A stretch of DNA of 64,000 nucleotides from NCBI GenBank assembly GCA_020086605.1, contig JACBWW010000003.1:60046504-60110503 (forward strand), read 5' to 3'. The notes beneath the pieces were generated by a model that ran no database searches, was not told where the DNA came from, and saw only the letters and a program-made list of their open reading frames with translations. The stretch is from Lanius collurio (lineage: Eukaryota; Chordata; Aves; Passeriformes; Laniidae). Made by a program: the position numbers and the translations under genes. Of this stretch, positions 1-13,400 are shown in pieces. The first letter of the stretch is position 1. Each line of letters begins with the position of its first letter.

Positions 1-3000
1 TTGCCTAGCCAGTTACTTCCAGGGAATTTCCCATTCTTGATTTGAAGAATTTGCATCCAGACCATTCAGCTGGTGCTGATGATCAGTTTGTTTTCACTGT
101 GGATTTCCTTGGCATCACCACCCAGCTTATCAGGCTACCTGTGGGGAACCAACCTAATTATCCTGTATAGGTGATGGAAGCAGAAATATTGCCATCGTGC
201 CCCTACTCTGTCATTAAAAATGGGGCTATGAAACCAGTGTTACTACTGTGCAGGAAAATGGATTACCCTGAGGGCAATATCCAGGGAAGGTGACATAATG
301 ATCCCTATTCAGACTGTTGTTACAGGTGTATCCATCTAAAGAAGGCACAAAAATTGTTTCAATAGCATAATTTAGGCCAAGCTTGCTATTTTCTAAGCCA
401 GTAAATGCTGGGCTGAGACCATGTCAGATGTTCTCTCTGTCCCTACATAATCATCTCAGAGCCACTGAGGACTGAGGTGCAGAGGTGCCAAAGTGAGTGT
501 CATTGCTGTCCCTTGCTGGGGAGCAATCAGGAAAGTTATCAAGGGCCACCTGAGAGCTGTGACCATCTGCTCAAGGACAGGAGCAGGTCCTTCCAGGAGC
601 AGGAGTCATCATGAGTAACCTTGATGTCACTCTCTTCTGCTTGTGAAAGTTTGAAAATGTGTGTAGCTGTGCTTTGGCTGATGCTATGGAGAACAGAACA
701 GCCTTTCATGGTAAATATCACTGCAAAACCCTCCCCAAGGCAGCACCATGGTCACTTCAACAGCAATGATGGAGAAGCAACCCAAGGTGGTAGCAGGGAG
801 TCCCAGAAGACATCTCTCCCAACCAACACAAAAAGAAAGCAAACCACTCTCAGCTCCCTGAGATTCACTGGGCATCACTTTAAGTCCACTGATTTCAATT
901 AGTACCCTGGAACTAATTTCTCCAATCTCCAGCGTACCACAGATGCCTTCCTGGTTTATTGGCCCCTTCTCCTTTGACCATAACTTTTTCTGGCTATGGA
1001 CCAGAGGGAACATTAAGCACCTGAATTTCCAAATTTAATTACAGTGTTTAAATAATGATACAGAGCATCGATTCCATTTACTCACAGTGGCACAAAACAG
1101 CGTTAAGTATTTAACACCTGGGGCACTTCCTGTCTCACTGCTCTCTGTTTAATCATCTTCTGCCAATTAGAAAAATCCCTAAGAGGCTGGTCTGCTTTCT
1201 ACCATTAGAGAAACTGAATACCTCAGGCACTACAGCAGCTTTTATTTAGTGGTTTTGTTCTGGAGAAAAAGATTTTCTTGAAATTAAGTAAATGGCATAT
1301 TTGAATCTATATATATCTACAACTCACTCTGAATTTCTCAGGCACTGGCACAGTCTGACCTAAGTTTATAATTGGTGCATTTATAAACTCTTTCTGTTGG
1401 TCTGCCTGCACAAAAGGACTCTGAGGTGAAGAGACTTGGGTCTTTGCAGAGAAAACAATGTCAAGAGGACTCAGAGCATGCCTGAGAGAACAGTCATATG
1501 TTTCATTGTACATGAGTGCCATTTCCCAAGCACGTTCCAGCCTCTCAGGCTGAGGATGCTGCCTGCAAGTGTCTGCTGTGGGCAGCTGGTGGGGTGCTCT
1601 CAGTCCCCATGTCCTGTGAGGCCACATATGTCCTGCATCCTGGGGAGCTGCTCAGAAGGCTGAGCTGGCCTGGGATGAGCTGAAAGCTGGCCATGTTCTG
1701 TTCTCTGAGTGCTTCCACCTAACTTCAGCAAAAGGCCATCCTAGACCTACAGTCAACAGCAATACCTCAGAGCACCTATGCCACAGAGCTTGGAGATTCC
1801 TGGTTTAATGAGACCAACAGGATCCTTGTTACAGTGCTCCCTCTTTTCCCCAAGGCTCAGGGCAGCTGAATCTCCTTCTCATGTTTCTTTATAGCTGCAT
1901 ATCCTTCCCTCCCTCCTTACCATGGTCCTCTACTCATTCTTCCTCCTCATTTTGCCTGATGTTTTTATATAGACACTGCCCAAGATCAGGTATGTGGAGG
2001 GACTTTCTCTGCTGTACTTTCCCGCTCACTGTTCTTGGCAGCTCACTTTCTGTGTTTTGCCAGTCATCGTGCACCCAGGGAAACAAAAGGGCCCTAACTC
2101 GGCTCTGGTCCTGTGGGGAACACAGAGGGAAGTTTGGCTTGACCCTTCTGCCATAGAAATCCATGGAAAAGGTCTCTTTGATACAGCAAGGTTGTAGTTG
2201 TAGTTGTATTTTCTCCATGTGCCACTGTGACCAGTGAGAAGTTGAGAGGAAAGAAAGCATGGGAACTAAGAGGGGAAGGCAGATACAAATATATTTACTG
2301 TTATGGGCTTTCCCTTCCTGGGACTAAAATCACAGGGTTTCTTGACCTGTTTCCCATACTGGCTCTACCAAACAATCCCATTTATGTTCTCTGTGTCACA
2401 TTTATTTAGTCACTCTCTTCAGAGAGGATAATTTTGCAGTTTCCATGAATTGATTAGTAGCAGCTTTACATTAATAACAGTGTCCTCTTGACAGCTCTTG
2501 ATGCTGATTTGTTATGCTGCTGTGACTGCAGTCCCAGCACCATATCCAGTTGAGAAATATCCCACCCCTGGTGCCCTGGTTGGTCCCACCAGCTCAGAAG
2601 AAGACAGATCTCTTCCCTCACCCTTTACAGTTGTAATAACATCACAACCAGGCTGACACCGCCCTGACATCCCAGCTCATGGCTCATTGCAATTCCCTGG
2701 GAAATGGTTTTCCTCCTTCTTGCTATTTTATCCACCATCCATGAGTTCTGGCTGCCACAATCAGATCCTCACAGTCAGTCTGATTTGTTCATCTGCACCC
2801 CAGCAACAGAGTTACTCCCTGCAGACCTCTTCTCTCTGTCTTTACCTTCCCCGAGATCCATTATTGCCTCGTGCCATCAAGATGGAAAGTGCCTAAAATC
2901 TCAGTTGGCTTTCCTTGCAACCATCCTCATGTTTCTGTTTAATCCTTTGGAATGTCTTCAAGTTCACTCTCAGCCTTAACAGTTCCTAATGGTTTCTTCT

Positions 3001-5857
3001 ACCAAGGGAGTGCCCTCTGCTCCCTTGGACTCAGCAGCAGGAGCAGAGGGGCTGAGGAACTGTTTGGATGAGCTCATGTCCCCTTGGCTGGACATTTTGC
3101 TCCTAAATGATAACAAGAAATTTCCTATCAGATCCAGCTGCTCATTTTTAAGTTGAAAATGCCTTAGCAGACCATGTCTGAAATGGGTTCAGTTTTACAA
3201 ACCCATTGTAGTTCATCCATCTGCCCCTATCCTTTTTCCTGGGTTTGTCTGTTATCACTGGCATAACAATGTTATCTTTAAGATGAGATGGATCTTCTGA
3301 GATCTGCCTTTTTTCATCCATCTCTATTTCATCACTGGAATAAGCCATGGAGTCTCTGTGCTAAAACCATATCTAAATTCCTTGTACCACATTATATCTT
3401 AGTCACCAAGAACATCTTTTTGCTGACTTTTTATTTGCCTCCTCTGAAGCTGAGTTCTCATATGCTCCTTTCCCAGTTTTTCCAGGTTTTTTTAGGTTTT
3501 TTAGGCTGCTGGTTTTCACACTGAAAAGATCTGGAGGTAGTAAAGTGGTTTATGAGGTGATTTTTTTCTGTGTAACTACTTGCATTTTCAATAAGATTTT
3601 TAGTTCTCAAATATAAATATTAGCAGAAAGGTGGTGGTGGGAGCCATGATCTCTCTCTTTGTAGCTTTAATCAACTTCTTAGGCACAGCCTTATTAAGAA
3701 TAACATTTATTTATTCATCTTTTCTATATTATATTTTCCTATCAACACTGTTATCCTTCTTGTGCAAATACTACCAGAACAAAAACGGTGTAAAGTGTTT
3801 TCATTTCAGTTTAGGGCCTTTTATATCTGCCTACCACTCAGATATGAAAGGCCATACTGGGAGCACCATCTGGAGGATTGTGGGCAAACATCCACTCCTC
3901 CTCCTTCTCAGGGCAGCCCTCCAACCTGAATTGAGGGCGGGCTGTCACTAGGAGCCTGAGGTGTGAGCGAGCCCTTCATCTCAATGGAGTCTTGAACCTT
4001 AAGATTAATGCAGGTGGAGGAAGAAACCTTTTCCCAAAAGGCTTTGGCACGCTCCCATCATTTGTAAAAGCAATTACTGTAACGCTATGCTCCACTCGGC
4101 ATATTTGCATGAGCAAGTGGTCTATATTTAGTTTAAAGAGAGGATATTTATTGAATGTAATATGAGGCTCAAATTTTACTGATGAAGACTACAGACAATG
4201 GCTAGAAGTTGTAATTGTCTTTTATATCTGAGCACATTTGCCATCTCTGCCACACATGGAGCCTCTGGAGAAAATCACAGGGCTCCAATTCCATGGGGCA
4301 GCCTGAAGTGAGTGAGCTACAGCTGCACACTGCAATTTTTCACAAGGTTTTTGCTGGTAAACTTCTCCAGAATATAAAATAGCATAAAACATCACACTCA
4401 TCTATTAGCTTTGAAAAATAGAAGGCACAGACACAGCAAATGAAAACTGGAATATGTGCATACATTCAAGGCCTCCAGAGGAATGGGCATGGAAGACTGC
4501 TGGGAATCAAGTTAGGTTCAAGAAAGAACTGATAGAAATTTGTGCTCTTGGGAGGAGGGAAGGAAGGGACACATATATTGAGGAAACTTGCATTTTATTC
4601 AGAAAAAAATATATTTTTCTCCTTCATCTCTCTTCTTTTCTCCTAACACTACAGGCATTCATTCCCCCTGCTCTGTGAGATTATGTTTTGAACAGGAATT
4701 GGCACAAGGGGTCAGTTCCTCAGCTCTTTTCTCTTGCAGTGTCTGCCTTACATCCAAGGGCTGGTCTTGGTTGGAGCAGAAGTTTGTGCACTTGGTCTCT
4801 GTATGTTCTTTATCTGCCAGAGATTTTTCTCCTTTGGCTGGTTACAGTGAGGGCTTGCTGCAGCTGGGATGAAGCTGGGATTTTATCCTCTCATTTTTAG
4901 GGTTTCTTCTTTTCACATTACAAAAAGGACAAACTGATTTGTTTCCCAGTGCATGAAGCTTTTTATTATTGTTCATATTTCAAATCTATTTTGTGTAGGT
5001 TCACACATTTCATATGAGGATAGATTCCCTGGTTTTTACAGTGTAAAAGTTGTCACAACTAGCCAAAGTAGCAGTCACAGCAACATGGAAAGCCAGAAAA
5101 CAAACAGGCTCTAGAGGCTGCATTCATAAAACAGAATGAGGCAATAAACAACAACAAAAAAAGCATTCTCAGTAAATAGTTATTTCATTTCTGATGGCAT
5201 CAGCTCCCACACAGCCAAAATATATAGAAAGATGTAATATTTTGCTACATAAGGTTTTTCATATAATAAATATAAGCACTGGTGTCCTCTCTGGAATTGT
5301 TTGCTTTATTTCGGGGACCTGGGAAAAAATTTGTCCTTGCTGGAAAATATTTAAAAGAGAAGCAATTTTTTCTTGTAGAGAAACTAGTAATTATCACTTT
5401 GTTTCTGAGTTTCTCAGGGCTCTCTAATGACTAGTGAATTTTGCTTTAAATTAATAACAGAAAAATCCCTCATGTGGGAGGAGAAAAGACCTGAGGCCAG
5501 AGATGAAAGGTGTTCTACTGCAGGGGTTTGACATGGACCATTTCAGTTTTTCCAAACACAGAGTTTAAAATTAGATGCCCATTATCAACTGCTCATTTTC
5601 TTAAAAGGCAATCTCTGTTGATAGATGCAATACTTCTCAAATTCTAAACTGCTCTAAACAGTAGCTAAACAATATCCCATTTTTGGGATGTCTTTCAGAC
5701 TGACAAGATTGGAGGCAGACATTTGCAATGAGCTCACAGTATTCTGCTGTGGTTTACATTTTTTTCACTTGTAGACAGGCCACAGAAAAATGAACTCCTT
5801 GGAGATATTGCTGCACCTATAATGAAAATAGTGTATCTTTTCTGTAAATATATGCTG
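1..5857. other. Gene-free unique sequence
   Basis: No exon, RNA gene or assignable transposon was recognised. Frames are at most about 109 codons and lack domains. Local features are a short (GTAGTT)3 run near 2192-2208 and the enhancer-like block at 3930-4260. Old, unrecognised repeats may be present at 1-3000. Confidence 0.5.
3930..4260. promoter_or_regulatory. Candidate enhancer-like noncoding block
   Basis: Unique, non-repeat sequence with clustered textbook motifs: an E-box CAGGTG at 4011-4016, an octamer ATTTGCAT at 4103-4110 and a MEF2-type CTATATTTAG at 4122-4131, plus AT-rich homeodomain-like cores. CpGs are retained (GAGCGAG, TAACGC, CTCGGC) against a CpG-poor background. No conservation data are available here. 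Confidence 0.3.
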
Positions 5858-5905
5858 CACCCACCTGGAGTACTGCATCCAGCTCTGGAGACCTCAGGGT
5901 GTTAA
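5858..5905 (+). mobile_element. CR1 fragment (C-terminal ORF2 region)
   Basis: CACCTGGAGTACTGCATCCA and GCTCTGGAGACCTCAG match a CR1 block that encodes part of the ORF2 C-terminal region. Weaker similarity may extend to about 6000 (GGCACCTCTCAGAGGTGC). Confidence 0.5.
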
Positions 5906-6803
5906 GTCTGAGAGGCAGAACTATTGATCACATTTCTGGAAAGGGAAGGATCCAAAATTGTAAGGGCACCTCTCAGAGGTGCTTGTGCCAGTGTGCCATG
6001 TTCCTTGACGGTGAGGTCTAGGACTCAGGAGTTAGAGAGGCTAGAACAGGTCTGAGGGTGCCAAAGGTATGCATGGGCCACTCTGGTGCCCTGCACCATC
6101 AGGAGTTTCCTCAGGCTTTCAAGCAGACTGGGGTCATCTAAGTGGAAAATTGTCTAAGTGTCATAAACCTGTTTCAGATCATCATCTGTGACAAGGGATG
6201 TGGTCTTCTAGCAAGCCAAGGTACTATGGAAACTAAAATGGATGGTCCTGGTGCCCCCCTGGGTGTTCCACCTCTGCAAGGTGTGGTGTGCCCCTCCAGA
6301 CAGGGGTACCTGCCTTGTGCTGTTGTTTTCTATTTCCAGATAAAGTACTCACATAAAGTACAGATTGTCACACTCTGGAAGGTTGAATATTTATATATAC
6401 ATACACGAAAAGAGCATCTAAGGCATTCTCTGACTAATTGGAGAGAAAGGATTTGACTTCAAATGTTTTGTAAAGGACAACGTGCCAAATGTTTACTTAA
6501 TCTATGTAAGCCCCTAGTTTAGACTGGAAAAGCTATCATTTCTTCCAGGGATAAACTTTATCTATTTTGCATTAAAAGGAAAAATAAATAAAAATAAAAC
6601 TGCCTTGTAGGTCACCGAAGTTCATAATTGCTGAGTTGATAGTTCAGATGTCATCTGTGACTGAAACACCTTCTCTCTTCATTCTGATTAAGAGAAATAT
6701 CCTCTGCTTACACTTACTATCACCTGGTGCCAGGAAGTTTTTGTGATCAGAAGTGCACTACTATCTAGGATGTCTTCATGCACCTTTTCTACAACCACAA
6801 GCC

Positions 6804-6847
6804 ATCCAGACTTGCATTTCAGCAGATCCAGACTTGCATTTCAGCAG
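6804..6847. repeat. 22-bp perfect tandem duplication
   Basis: The unit ATCCAGACTTGCATTTCAGCAG occurs exactly twice, head to tail, at 6804-6825 and 6826-6847. Identity of both copies suggests a recent slippage or duplication event. Confidence 0.95.
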
Positions 6848-9257
6848 ACCAAGACATAGAAGGCTGCAGGGCTATCCTTCTCCCCAGATAACACTAGACA
6901 GCTAATTATTGGGGTGAAATTTACATATTCCATATTTAATCCCTAAACAGATGATGGTATACAGGCAAGTTAACATGGCATTCTAATAGGAGAAAGAGTG
7001 CAATGGAAGGTGTCTGCACTATTCCAATCATGCCTTTATCTTGCAGCCTCTCTGACAATTAAAATTTGTTGGACTATTTATAGGTAATATTAGGTCTGGA
7101 TGAACACAAGTCTATTAATTAGGTTTTCCCAACAGATAAACTGTCCTCAGTGGTTTGTGCTATGTCAACATCACAACATTGTTCTCACCATAGGCTGTAG
7201 GATGCAGACTTTCAACCACTACCCTTATCCAAAATAATTACTTCACAAGCCAAAGAGTAATGAAGGAATTGTGAAGTGTTTTCCCCCTTAGCTGTAACCA
7301 ACAATATCAAGAAAGATCAAACGAAGGCTATTCCCAGATGTCACACTCCATTTCCACTTCATTTCCCCTTGCTTGGTTTGATTGATGCTCCAAGCTAAGG
7401 AGAAGAGCCTTGTTTTTTTCTGAGCAGATTTTCTTTCTCAAGTGTGAACAAGCAGAGATGTGTAGGCTGGGTAGCACAGGAAGACAACAAGTGAAATTCA
7501 AATTAAGGATAACAGAACTGAGTACACCCCAGAGTACTGTGGGAATGAGAAAAGCATCAACATCTCTGAGGCTGGCCACCCACACTGGTGGTCTTATTAA
7601 AGTCCAAACAGATTGGCTATGTGTGACAACCCTATAAATAGCATGTTTCAAATATAAGCAGCATATTGTGTGCTCTGTCCTGGTCAGGATTTAGCCCAGA
7701 CCTAATCCTGATCCTGCCCTGCAAGCAGGGCAAGAGCGGGGTGCCTTTCAACAGAGCACAAAAGAGGAGGGCTCTATGCAGTCACCAAGTACTGACATTT
7801 CTCTTGGATACCTGGGAATTTGAGGTATCCAAGTCCATATATGCCATCCTTTTGCACAGGACATCATGTAAAATACAGTGACATTTGGGATTTTGAGGAA
7901 ATACATCCCTTCCTCCTTGATGTTCAGCTGCAACTCCCTTTTACCCTTCCAGTTCTGTCCCCCTCCCTCTGGGAGGAAGCAAACAAGTGCCTGTGTGTGC
8001 CTAATTGTCCTTGGGGTTAAACCACAGTAACCCTTCTGGTGCTCAAAGGCTTTGAGGTAAAAACAGATTTGGTTGGAATGTGCTAGATCAAATTTAGATT
8101 CTTGTGCCCCTTACTGGCAGCTTTTGGTTTTTCTTCTTGTCAAAGTCTTTTCTGCTCCTCACCCCCTCAGTGGGGTGGCTGGAGGTGCAAAAGAGCTGGG
8201 AGGGGACACAGGCAGGACAGCCGACCCCAACTGACTAAAGGGATATTCCATACAGTATGGCATCATCAGCAACATGTAAGGCTGAGAGAAGAGCAAGGAG
8301 AGGGGGGGGGATATTCGGGGTGATGGTGTTTGTCTTCCCAAATCACCATTATGTGTGATGGAGCCCAGATTTTCTGGAGATGGCTGAGCACCTGCCTGCC
8401 CATGGGAAGGGGTGAATGTATTCCTTGCTTGGCTTTGTCTGTGTGCACAGCTTTTGATCTACCTATTAAATTGTCTCATTCTCAAACCTCAAGATTTTTC
8501 ACTTTTACCTGTCTGATTCTCCCTCCCATCCCACCACGGGGGAGTGAATAAGCAGCTCTGTGGGGCTTGGTTGCCAGCTGGGGCTAAACTACAATACTAT
8601 TTTTGTCAAATAGCCTATTCCATGCTCACAAATTATGGCTGGAGGAAGCAGAGAGCCTGCTGCCAGCCCAGTGATCAGTGCAAGCCTCCAGGGACTGCAA
8701 ATTCAGGTTCACAGTTCCCTCCAGCTGAGATGATTCTGCCTTATGCTCCTCACAGTCCTGTCCTTATTCCACACAGCCCTCTTGCCGCTCCTGCTTGGGT
8801 CCAGCTCAGGACTGGTGGCTGCTCAGAGGAGGAACAGGCAGAGAGATCAATCTGTGTCTCTTGTGGAGCCCATTGCATGAGACTCTTGCTGAGACAACAG
8901 AGCAGGACACCAGTTCCTCTCAAGAAAACTAATTCTGCCTTATTGACAGCACCAAATGTAGATGCAAGAGTAACCACTAAATAATGTAGAATATGATATT
9001 AATATTAGTTAACTAGGAAAAAAACATTAACACACAGTAATTCAATTTAGCTTATGTGCTACCTGGTGACTGAAGGACAAGAAAAGGGTAAATGTGCATT
9101 AGATCATAACAATGGTGGGAGTTTTCCCTAATAAAATACATTACTGTCATCAGAACCACTTGATATATTTACAGCCAAGTCTCCATAGTCCCTTTGCATC
9201 TGCTGTGACTTAATTATGATGGTAGCACCAGTCTGTTAATATTGTTTGGAGCTGGCT

Positions 9258-9287
9258 TAATTTGCCTTCCATAATTTAGGCAAATTA
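9258..9287. repeat. Perfect inverted repeat, 10-bp arms, 10-nt spacer
   Basis: TAATTTGCCT at 9258-9267 and AGGCAAATTA at 9278-9287 are exact reverse complements. The spacer is TCCATAATTT. The arms contain homeodomain-like TAATT cores, and the surrounding 9180-9320 is unique sequence. Confidence 0.9.
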
Positions 9288-9486
9288 GAGGAGGTGAGAA
9301 GGGCTAAATGAGCAACCTTATTAAAAGAGAGACCTTGTTCAGGACGCAGGCTGGATGAAGGTTAAAGGAAAAAGATTACAACAAAACCAGAAGAAAGCTA
9401 AATAATTCAGGCTGAAAATTTCATTTTATATGGTTTCTCTCAACAAAATTTAATTTACTAGATCCCATGTTATAATCATTATCTTT

Positions 9487-9518
9487 TTAACATTTTTTTG
9501 GTTTTGTTTTTGTTTTTG
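9487..9518. repeat. T-rich low-complexity tract
   Basis: TTTTTTTGGTTTTG followed by TTTTTGTTTTTGG, a GT-interrupted T run. No parent element is identified. Confidence 0.75.
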
Positions 9519-11278
9519 GACTTCAGGTCAATACTTTGTTGACACCTTAATATATGAACCTTGTTCAATACCCATTATTTGTATTTATGGTATTGTAGAT
9601 CATCCTTACACAAAGGAATAGAATAAAAGAATTATATTTCTGAAAGTTACAGTGTCCACATTAAAGCTTTCCCCCCTCTTAAAAAATATTGTATTTGTGG
9701 AAGCTTTTAAGCTTTTTCTTCTTTCTCTCTCACAGGTGTAAATACAAAGTCATCTCATTAAAATGTATGAAATTACCCTGGCATAAAATTAATATACAAG
9801 GAGATTTGGCCCCATGCTCTTTTGTATGGATTCTGAAGTATCAAAACTGTCTCTGCTACATCAGAAGCTGCATTCGTGTAATTCAGGAAAGGATGGGGTC
9901 TAATGCACTCTGATTATCCCTGTATCAATTTTCACTGGCAGCACTAGTCTATACTATTGAATAAGTTATTATGCATTGATTGATTTTTCTTTCTTCAGGC
10001 ATGAATTTTATATTTGAGGCAATTCTTGTGAAAAAAAGGAAAACTGATGTGACAAAACAGGAACTCCAACTTTTCAACACAAAAAATTTTTTGATAATTC
10101 CCCTGGAAGATAAATTGGTAGTAACGTGTTGTTCTATACTTGACACCTAATAAAGACCAGGAGATTTTTCTCCTGGAGGGTTGGAATTTTGTTTCAATTG
10201 CTTTGATTTTTCTCTCCCCTCCTCAAAACTGGGATGGATCGTGGCTGCTCTCAGGAGAGCTGACTGAAAACACACTGAAGATGTGACACTGATCTCCACG
10301 AGAGCAGCTGCTCTTGGATCAGCCCAAGCTGAAATTTGCTTGGCTTTTCAGTCTGCTGGTTCCAGTTTTTCCCAGATTTCAGCATGAGGCAGACAAATGT
10401 TCTTAAACCCTCCTCTCTTGGATGTATATTTAATTTGAGGCAGGCAATGGAATTGCATGCTTCAATAAGTGTTTGATAGTCCCTCAAAGCTGTCCCAAAA
10501 TTTCTGAGACTGTTCAGAACTTTGTCTCTACTTCTGTCTTATCTCTGATTTTACTAGATATGAGCAATATTTAATCCTACTACCTGCATGGAAACTTGAT
10601 TTTGACTTAGCAAAATGAAAGCTGGGAAGATACAAGGCAGCTCACTCACAAGGAGGCAATTACTATAGAGGGAATGGAGATGGAGGCCAATATTATCATG
10701 AGAATAAATGAATCAAAGGCGAAAAAAAGATGGTCATGGCTGCCCTGACCCTGACAATGATGACAGCTGCTCTCTCTGCTGCTACCACTATGGATGAATT
10801 CAAAGCAGAGAGGCTGTTATTCTATGAGGGACCTTGTTGCAAGCACAAGGTCGTAGGAATAAAAACAGCACAAAAAGTAACAAACAATCTGTGAACATCT
10901 AGAATGGAATGAAGCAGCAGGTAACTACAGACTTGTATTTGGCATGTCACATCAGAGCAAACTAAATGCTGTTTGTGACTATCCCAGATGCCTGGGTTGG
11001 GGAAGAAGCAGCAGGTACCATTTATCCAGCCTTTACAAGGGTTGGGGTTTTTTAGATGCCACCTTGCACAACATCATCAAAAGTAGAAGAGAGGTCATGA
11101 ATGAGTCCTTCAAGTGTGAGCCTTGAAGAGCCACCCAGCCAGCATTAAACAGCAGCTCAGTGTTTAACTGAGAGAGAAAACATCTTGCTCCCACCATGCC
11201 ATGCCTTTCACTGGAATGAAATTTTCCTCTCATGTTCCTGTGTTACAGGGTGTTACTGGTTAGCAGAAGAGAATATTT

Positions 11279-11349
11279 CATAGAATCATAGAATGGTTCA
11301 GGTTGGAAGGAACCTTAAAGATCATCTAGTTCCACCTTCCCCTTGTCAA
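11279..11349 (-). mobile_element. Short CR1 3'-end fragment
   Basis: CATAGAATCATAGAATGG, GGTTGGAAGGAACCTTAAAG and ATCATCTAGTTCCACC are the inverted last 70 bp of CR1, severely 5'-truncated. Confidence 0.9.
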
Positions 11350-13259
11350 CTTAAAGCGAAGAAATGTCAGAATTCTACCATCCTTCTGCTCTCCACCCCC
11401 AGCATGTGCAGCCCTTGGAGATGATGTGCTTTCTCAGAGAAAACAGACAACCCAGACTGATCCTACAAAACTCCTGGTCACTGGACTGTAGAGACAACCT
11501 CATTCACTCCTACACACAGGCAAGAAGAAACTTAAGGCAATTGTAGTTGACAACTTGTTTATCAATTCTGGGAAAAATAACAAAGTTTCAAGTCTATCAA
11601 AAACACAGTGTTATGAGGAAGTTAATTATTACACATAAAGATGTTAATAGATGGCTAAGGATAAACCATAATGGTGCCCTTCTTGCAACCAGCATAAAAA
11701 TCCTTGACACTGTAGAATAGAATAGACTACATAGGATTATTTTGCTAATTCTGACCTTGTGTCATGGTACTTATATCAATTTTTACATTGTGGAAATGAG
11801 AGAATAGGTTCCCTTTAGTTTTATTTTTCAAGTCCTTATTCTATTTCAGAGAGGTTTTTCACCGTAAGACTTTAAAGTCAGTCTGTTTTGGGAAGGTTGC
11901 ATATACTCATAATGGACACATGTAATTTACTTAATACCAAAGAGACAGAGACAGATATGCTGTGTTTACTCAGAAATAAGACCCTTTTTTAATGATTCAT
12001 TGCCTGTCCTGAATAAATAATCTTGCATATATAATTTGTTTCAAGATGGATGAGCTTTTGCACCAGTATTAAAGATAGTTAAGAATACCCTCCACAATAT
12101 AAATCACCCTCACTGTTGCTGTGAGGGATGTCACCTTGTATGACAAAATGGGAGTTTAGGAAATTAGAAAGCAGATTAATGTCATGTTCTGATGCTCTTG
12201 CATAGAAGTTATATATAGTTTGAATTGCTCCTGCTTGATCTTTCCATAGCTGAGGTAAATTGGTTTATGGAACTTCCAGATGCACATAAGGAAAGATTAG
12301 ATCAGTAAACATTTCAATTAATCTGTCTACTAAGTGTGTCCAAAATCAATACCAGGATGTAGATTTTTAGTGTTTTGAGCTTAATTCCTCACTAATGAGA
12401 GGTCATTATTCACTTAATGGAGTTTTTCTGGAAGGCAAGTGTCTGCCATCTCATCTGATCACAGCAAATGACCTTCTTCTCTGAAGATAACCTGAGTTTA
12501 TTTGATTTAAATTCAAAATTATCTCCTAATAAGGATTGCTGACAAGCACTGGAATTCTCTGGAAAGGAAGACCCCCGTGTGGCAGTCAGTGACTTCATCC
12601 AGTGGATGTGTGCAGTGGATGTTGTGTGAGGATGTGAACATGCTCTGCTTTGAGCTGGCCAGAACACCCTGACCCAGGTTTTGCTGTCATCTGGGCTTCA
12701 TCTGGAGGCTCTGAGCACAAGTTCAGTGCTCTGGGGCAGTCACCACCATGTAAGCATGTTCACTTTTTGGGCACATTGTAAAACTACTGTGAAGACATCT
12801 ATGGTTCCTTCTCTGAAGTTCTAAAGCCAAGAAGGGCCAAGACACCTGACTGGTGTTAAAGGCTAAAAGTTAAGATGCTGTGTCAAAAGATATCATCCTC
12901 TAGCCTTTGCCTTTGTAATTACAGTCTACTTCTTAAGTACATCTGAGCACAACATACTGCATTATCTGCCAGATGCTGCCCCTGGGAGACAGAACAATCT
13001 CTAACATAAGGGAAAGAGTTCATTTTCCATAACAGTTTTGAATTTCCATCATTAGATGCATTAAAATTAAAAATAAATTCATGAAATTCCCATAAAAAAA
13101 CATACTGAGACAAAAGCTTGCAAATTGTCTGCCTGAATTTCTTCATGATGAAGTGGACTGGTCTGCTGAGTAAGTCCAATTGTAACAGGAAATGGTTCAA
13201 TCTGGCAGCCAAAGCCTAGAAGGCTGCTTTAAATTAAGAATTATTTTGGAATTAGGAAA

Positions 13260-13400
13260 CTCCAGCGTTATCAAATCTGCTTGAATCTGTAGTTTAAAAT
13301 AAATTAGGTCATTAGAATGTGTAGTGTAGTTAATGCTAATGAGCTGGTTGTTTTAATTATAAGAAAAACAGCTGTAATCATTGGAGGGTGGGGGGCGTTG
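13260..13400. promoter_or_regulatory. Candidate noncoding regulatory block
   Basis: Unique AT-rich sequence with GTTAATGCTAATGAGCTGG, a TAATTA core at 13354-13359 and an E-box CAGCTG at 13369-13374. The composition is like homeobox-regulated conserved elements. This is inference from motif density only. Confidence 0.25.

Noticed and set aside
8544..8984. 146-codon plus frame
   Set aside because: No domain or conserved motif recognised. The overlapping minus frame suggests chance.
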